From NCBI GenBank assembly GCA_002310215.1, contig DBYR01000025.1, positions 64,831 to 99,460 on the forward strand: a stretch of DNA of 34,630 nucleotides, given 5' to 3'. Source of the DNA: Bacteroidales bacterium UBA1181. GTDB lineage: Bacteria; Bacteroidota; Bacteroidia; Bacteroidales; Paludibacteraceae. Of the stretch, positions 32,123 through 34,630 are shown in pieces (positions within the stretch are counted from its first letter, which is position 1; every line of letters starts with the position of its first letter). The position numbers were made by a program, and so were the translations under genes. The notes below the pieces were generated by a model that saw nothing but the letters and a program-made list of their open reading frames with translations, ran no database searches and was not told the origin of the DNA.

Positions 32123-33190
32123 ATGGAAGAAGGTAAAATAAAAGTCGGCATTACCCAAGGTGATATCAATGGAATAGGTTATGAGGTGATTATCAAGACG
32201 TTGGCCGATATGCGTGTGAACGAGTTTTGTGTCCCGATCGTATATGGTTCTTCGAAGGCTGCCGCCTATCATCGTAAATCGTTGAATATAGAAAATTTTA
32301 ATCTGAACGTTATATCAAACGCTACGGAGGCGAATCCGAAACGCTCCAATATCATCAATTGTGTGGATGAGGAGATTAAGGTGGAATTGGCTAAATCTAC
32401 GGAAGAGGCCGGACATGCCGCTTTCTTGGCTTTGGAACGTGCCACGTCCGACCTGCGGGATGGCTTGTTGGATGTGCTGGTGACCGCACCAATCAACAAA
32501 AAGAACATCCAGTCCGAAAAGTTCCACTTCCCTGGCCATTCCGAATACTTGCAGGATAAGTTCGGCTACGGTGAGAAGGGCTTGATGTTGATGGTGAGCG
32601 ATGTGTTGAAGGTCGCTGTGGTGACGGGTCATGTGCCTATTAAGTCTGTCTCGTCGTACTTGTCGGTCGATAAAATCGTCTCCAAACTGAATGATTTGAA
32701 TAAAACCCTTATCCGTGATTTCTCTGTGGTTCGTCCGCGTATCGCCGTGTTGGGCCTTAACCCTCATGCAGGTGACAATGGTGTGCTTGGCTCGGAAGAG
32801 GAGGAGATTATCATCCCTGCCATCAAGAAAGCGTCGGACATGGGCATCACCTGTTTCGGGCCTTATCCTGCAGACTCTTTGTTCGGTAGCGGTAATTTCA
32901 AACGATTCGATGCGGTATTGGCGATGTACCACGACCAGGGTTTGGCTCCATTCAAATGCATCGCTATGGAGAGTGGCGTGAACTTCACGGCTAACCTGCC
33001 TATCATCCGTACCTCTCCTGTTCATGATGTCTCTTACGACAAGGTGGGTGTCGGCGAGGCTTCCGAGGAGTCTTTCAGAAATGCTCTCTACCTCGCATGT
33101 GATATCTTCAAGAATAGAATCCAATATGCGGAGTTGAATAAGAATAAGTTGAAGAAACAGGACGTGGAGATTAGCGGACAGGTGGAATAA
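32123..33190 (+). CDS. pdxA: 4-hydroxythreonine-4-phosphate dehydrogenase
   Basis: A 355-residue cytoplasmic enzyme of the DXP-dependent pyridoxal phosphate pathway; it oxidises 4-phosphohydroxy-L-threonine. Motifs in order are GITQGDINGIGYEVI at the N-terminus, VTAPINKKNI, FPGHSEYLQDKFG and VTGHVPIKSVS (metal-binding His), LNPHAGDNGVLGSEE (metal-binding His), GPYPADSLFG, and MYHDQGLAPFKCIAMESGVNFTANLPIIRTSP (third His and active site). The length is slightly above the usual 330 because of a C-terminal tail of about 25 residues (NRIQYAELNKNKLKKQDVEIS) that extends beyond the catalytic domain, as in other Bacteroidales forms from memory. Its terminator overlaps the convergent gene. Confidence 0.96.
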   Translation: MEEGKIKVGITQGDINGIGYEVIIKTLADMRVNEFCVPIVYGSSKAAAYHRKSLNIENFNLNVISNATEANPKRSNIINCVDEEIKVELAKSTEEAGHAAFLALERATSDLRDGLLDVLVTAPINKKNIQSEKFHFPGHSEYLQDKFGYGEKGLMLMVSDVLKVAVVTGHVPIKSVSSYLSVDKIVSKLNDLNKTLIRDFSVVRPRIAVLGLNPHAGDNGVLGSEEEEIIIPAIKKASDMGITCFGPYPADSLFGSGNFKRFDAVLAMYHDQGLAPFKCIAMESGVNFTANLPIIRTSPVHDVSYDKVGVGEASEESFRNALYLACDIFKNRIQYAELNKNKLKKQDVEISGQVE

Positions 33191-33215
33191 CTTGTCATCC
33201 CAAGTCTATTGTCAT

Positions 33216-33253
33216 GGAGGAGTGCGTCAGTAGTTGCACTCCTCCTTTTTTTT
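33216..33253 (+). terminator. Intrinsic terminator of pdxA, overlapping the PorP-like gene
   Basis: A perfect 10-bp stem, GGAGGAGTGC (33216-33225) with GCACTCCTCC (33236-33245), is followed by eight T residues. The stop codon of the convergent PorP-like gene (33227-33229) lies in the loop, and the right arm and T-run encode its last residues KKKEECNY. Confidence 0.92.
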
Positions 33254-34120
33254 GCTTGAGACATTGCGCAACCCAACCATAAACGCCATGGAGGATGTGC
33301 TACCCGCCGCATTGAGCCGACTGGTCGAAATTCCATACATGTAGCCTAAAAAGAAATGCTCGTTGCAGTCCAGCCTGACGAAAGGGGAAAATACTCCGCA
33401 TACATGACAATTCACCCCGAATTTCCAACTGCTCCGTAGATGGTAACTGGGGGATATGACGATGTCGATTGGCGAATATTTCGCCACATGAATTAGTCCG
33501 TTCATCTCAATGCCGCTTCCCTTTCGCTTACGAAAAGTTTTCCTTCCCGATAAATAGAAATGGGTCGCTTGCTTGTGCCCAAAGGCGCGTTTGTGCCCGT
33601 CTCCCACACCTCTCGCTCCAAATGATAGGTAACTGCCGCTTTCGAACTGAAGCCAAACTCCCATGCGGAAACGGGCGACAACCTCTCTCTTCTCTTGCCA
33701 ATCGAAATAGGGGTCCGCATCTTGCCGTAGTAGGGAATAGTCTTTCCCAACGCACCTCATTCCTCCTCCCACATTCATAGATAGCCATGTTTCGTCGGCA
33801 ACCAAAAAACGGTAGGTGCCCGAAACCTCCGTTTCCATGAGTTTGCTCACGCCAAGCTTTTCGAACGATATTACGCCTCCCATGGAATAATTGGTTTCTT
33901 TCAGTAGCTTATGGATGGTTCCGATAAACTGTTTTGGACTTTCCTCAATCCCTATCCACTGGTTGGTGTGCCAAATAGTGGCGTTTAACCCTTCCGTGAA
34001 GCCTGAGCTTGCCGAGTTGTAGAGGTATGGGTCCATCATGTATAGTGTGGGATGTTCCTCCTGCTGGCACTTGGCTTCATAGCATAATAACACAAAAACA
34101 ATCACAAATAGGTGTCTCAT
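33227..34120 (-). CDS. PorP/SprF family type IX secretion system membrane protein
   Basis: A 297-residue protein with a signal peptide (HLFVIVFVLLCYEAKCQ). Family features are PTLYMMDPYLYNSASSGFTEGLNATIWHTNQW shortly after the signal, PKQFIGTIHKLLKETNYSMGGVISFEKLGV, and LSMNVGGGMRCVGKDYSLL, all typical of PorP/SprF outer-membrane proteins. SprF-like proteins serve the secretion and anchoring of specific type B CTD proteins, usually encoded beside them. That is the case here: the gene starts 3 bases after the end of a CHU_C-tailed protein gene. The final eight codons are shared with the pdxA terminator. Confidence 0.85.
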   Translation of the reverse strand: MRHLFVIVFVLLCYEAKCQQEEHPTLYMMDPYLYNSASSGFTEGLNATIWHTNQWIGIEESPKQFIGTIHKLLKETNYSMGGVISFEKLGVSKLMETEVSGTYRFLVADETWLSMNVGGGMRCVGKDYSLLRQDADPYFDWQEKREVVARFRMGVWLQFESGSYLSFGARGVGDGHKRAFGHKQATHFYLSGRKTFRKRKGSGIEMNGLIHVAKYSPIDIVISPSYHLRSSWKFGVNCHVCGVFSPFVRLDCNEHFFLGYMYGISTSRLNAAGSTSSMAFMVGLRNVSSKKKEECNY

Positions 34121-34123
34121 AAT

Positions 34124-34630
34124 TCAGTAAGATAATTCTATAAATCCGTGTAATACTTTTTCCCCTTTCGCGAAGAAAACGTAGTAGTATGTTCCAACGG
34201 GCAGTAGCTTCCTTCCTCCCAAACTGAACTTGTTGTGGTCTTCTCCTCCCCAACTATTGTCGTACTGCTTCATGTCGAATACTCGTATCCCCCATTTGTT
34301 GTATATGACGATTTCATTGTCGGTGTAACGCTCTAATTCTTCTATTGTTAGTCTGTCGTTGAACCCATCTCCATTGGGCGTTAATAATAGATTCTCTGTG
34401 TGGGATATCTCAGGGGTAGGTATGGTGTCCGTGTTCTCAGGTGTGTCAGGCACTTTGGGCACATCGGGTATGGAGTCCGAGAAGGCGGGCGTGGTATCCG
34501 CAGGTGTAGGGATGGTGTCCGTGCTTTCAGGCGTGTCAGGCAATTCAGGCACTTCCGGCACATCGGGTATGGAGTCCGTGAGGGCGGGCGTGGTATCCGC
34601 AGGGGTAGGGATGGTGTCCGTGCTCTCAGG
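34124..34630 (-). CDS. Type B (CHU_C) T9SS-sorted protein with Pro/Thr/Asp-rich repeats, C-terminal part
   Basis: The gene runs off the right edge; at least 168 C-terminal residues are visible and the frame stays open to 34630. The last 90 residues form a gliding-motility-associated C-terminal domain (LLLTPNGDGFNDRLTIEELE, NEIVIYNKWGIRVFDM, YDNSWGGEDH, LPVGTYYYVFFAKG), the type B sorting signal of the type IX secretion system. Before it lies a low-complexity stalk of repeats such as STDTIPTPADTTPAFSDSIPD. The protein is therefore probably exported and attached to or released from the surface with help from the PorP-like partner encoded 3 bases downstream. What the missing N-terminal part does cannot be seen. 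An apparent GTG start near 34561 is internal to the repeat and not the true start. Confidence 0.85.
   Translation of the reverse strand, partial: PESTDTIPTPADTTPALTDSIPDVPEVPELPDTPESTDTIPTPADTTPAFSDSIPDVPKVPDTPENTDTIPTPEISHTENLLLTPNGDGFNDRLTIEELERYTDNEIVIYNKWGIRVFDMKQYDNSWGGEDHNKFSLGGRKLLPVGTYYYVFFAKGEKVLHGFIELSY
34421..34630 (-). repeat. In-frame minisatellite encoding Pro/Thr/Asp repeats
   Basis: Two and a partial unit of 99 and 90 bases encode ESTDTIPTPADTTPA-type blocks of 33 and 30 residues, followed by a third, broken unit beginning ENTDTIPTP. The array continues past the window edge. Confidence 0.85.

Noticed and set aside
34421..34630. Tandem repeats considered as a CRISPR array
   Set aside because: Units are adjacent without unique spacers, keep the reading frame and encode a Pro/Thr/Asp stalk.

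Overview
The window is chromosomal DNA from a member of the Bacteroidota, most likely order Bacteroidales. The evidence is a set of lineage-typical genes: a hybrid two-component regulator (HTCS), a PorP/SprF protein beside a type B (CHU_C) sorted protein of the type IX secretion system, an HU-like/SPOR protein, DUF4294 and DUF4837 proteins, and a coaX-to-lptC block. Several starts are preceded by Bacteroides-type promoters (TTG, about 19-21 bases, then TAnnTTTG or TAnnTTCG), and Shine-Dalgarno sites are weak or absent. I see 27 genes, the first and last cut by the window ends. There is no tRNA, rRNA, CRISPR array, phage or IS transposase gene.

Layout. Positions 1-3000 (+): the end of gap with its terminator, a compact menE-like ligase, and an HU/SPOR membrane protein overlapping a DMP19-family acidic protein. 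Positions 3024-5848 (-): an exported helix-hairpin-helix protein and a predicted outer-membrane partner. Positions 5920-6903 (+): a DUF4294 protein and a small membrane protein carrying HExxH. Positions 6955-16733 (-): a chorismatase-like Rid protein, the CcsBA-type cytochrome c synthetase, a monohaem lipoprotein, a porin, a dihaem DUF1111-type lipoprotein, an imelysin lipoprotein and a second porin. Positions 17045-19318 (+): maeB. Positions 19826-23794 (+): an HTCS with no polysaccharide-utilisation genes nearby. Positions 23832-29946 (+): coaX, an outer-membrane protein, a TPR protein, lptC and a PpiD/SurA-type isomerase. Positions 30040-33190 (+): rlmN, a DUF4837 lipoprotein and pdxA. Positions 33227-34630 (-): PorP/SprF and a CHU_C-tailed protein with a Pro/Thr/Asp-rich repeat stalk.

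The strongest candidate for a functional system is the minus-strand block 8334-16733. Two porins, an imelysin with the GxHxxE metal motif, a dihaem oxidoreductase and a monohaem lipoprotein lie beside the enzyme that attaches haem to c-type cytochromes. This suggests an envelope iron (or other metal) redox and uptake module. The imelysin/DUF1111 pairing is known elsewhere; the porin-cytochrome-CcsBA arrangement is the less familiar part.

A second unexpected pattern is a family of repeats built on GAATTAAGAATT. All three copies (8118-8340, 10358-10570, 23794-23838) begin at the stop codon of the upstream gene. Two carry a matched set of GC-rich hairpins and bracket ccsBA on both sides. The third runs into coaX and supplies its only possible start codon, a TTG. 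Smaller points are a 10-codon leader ORF overlapping the maeB start as ATGA, and a pdxA terminator whose stem also encodes the C-terminus of the PorP-like protein.
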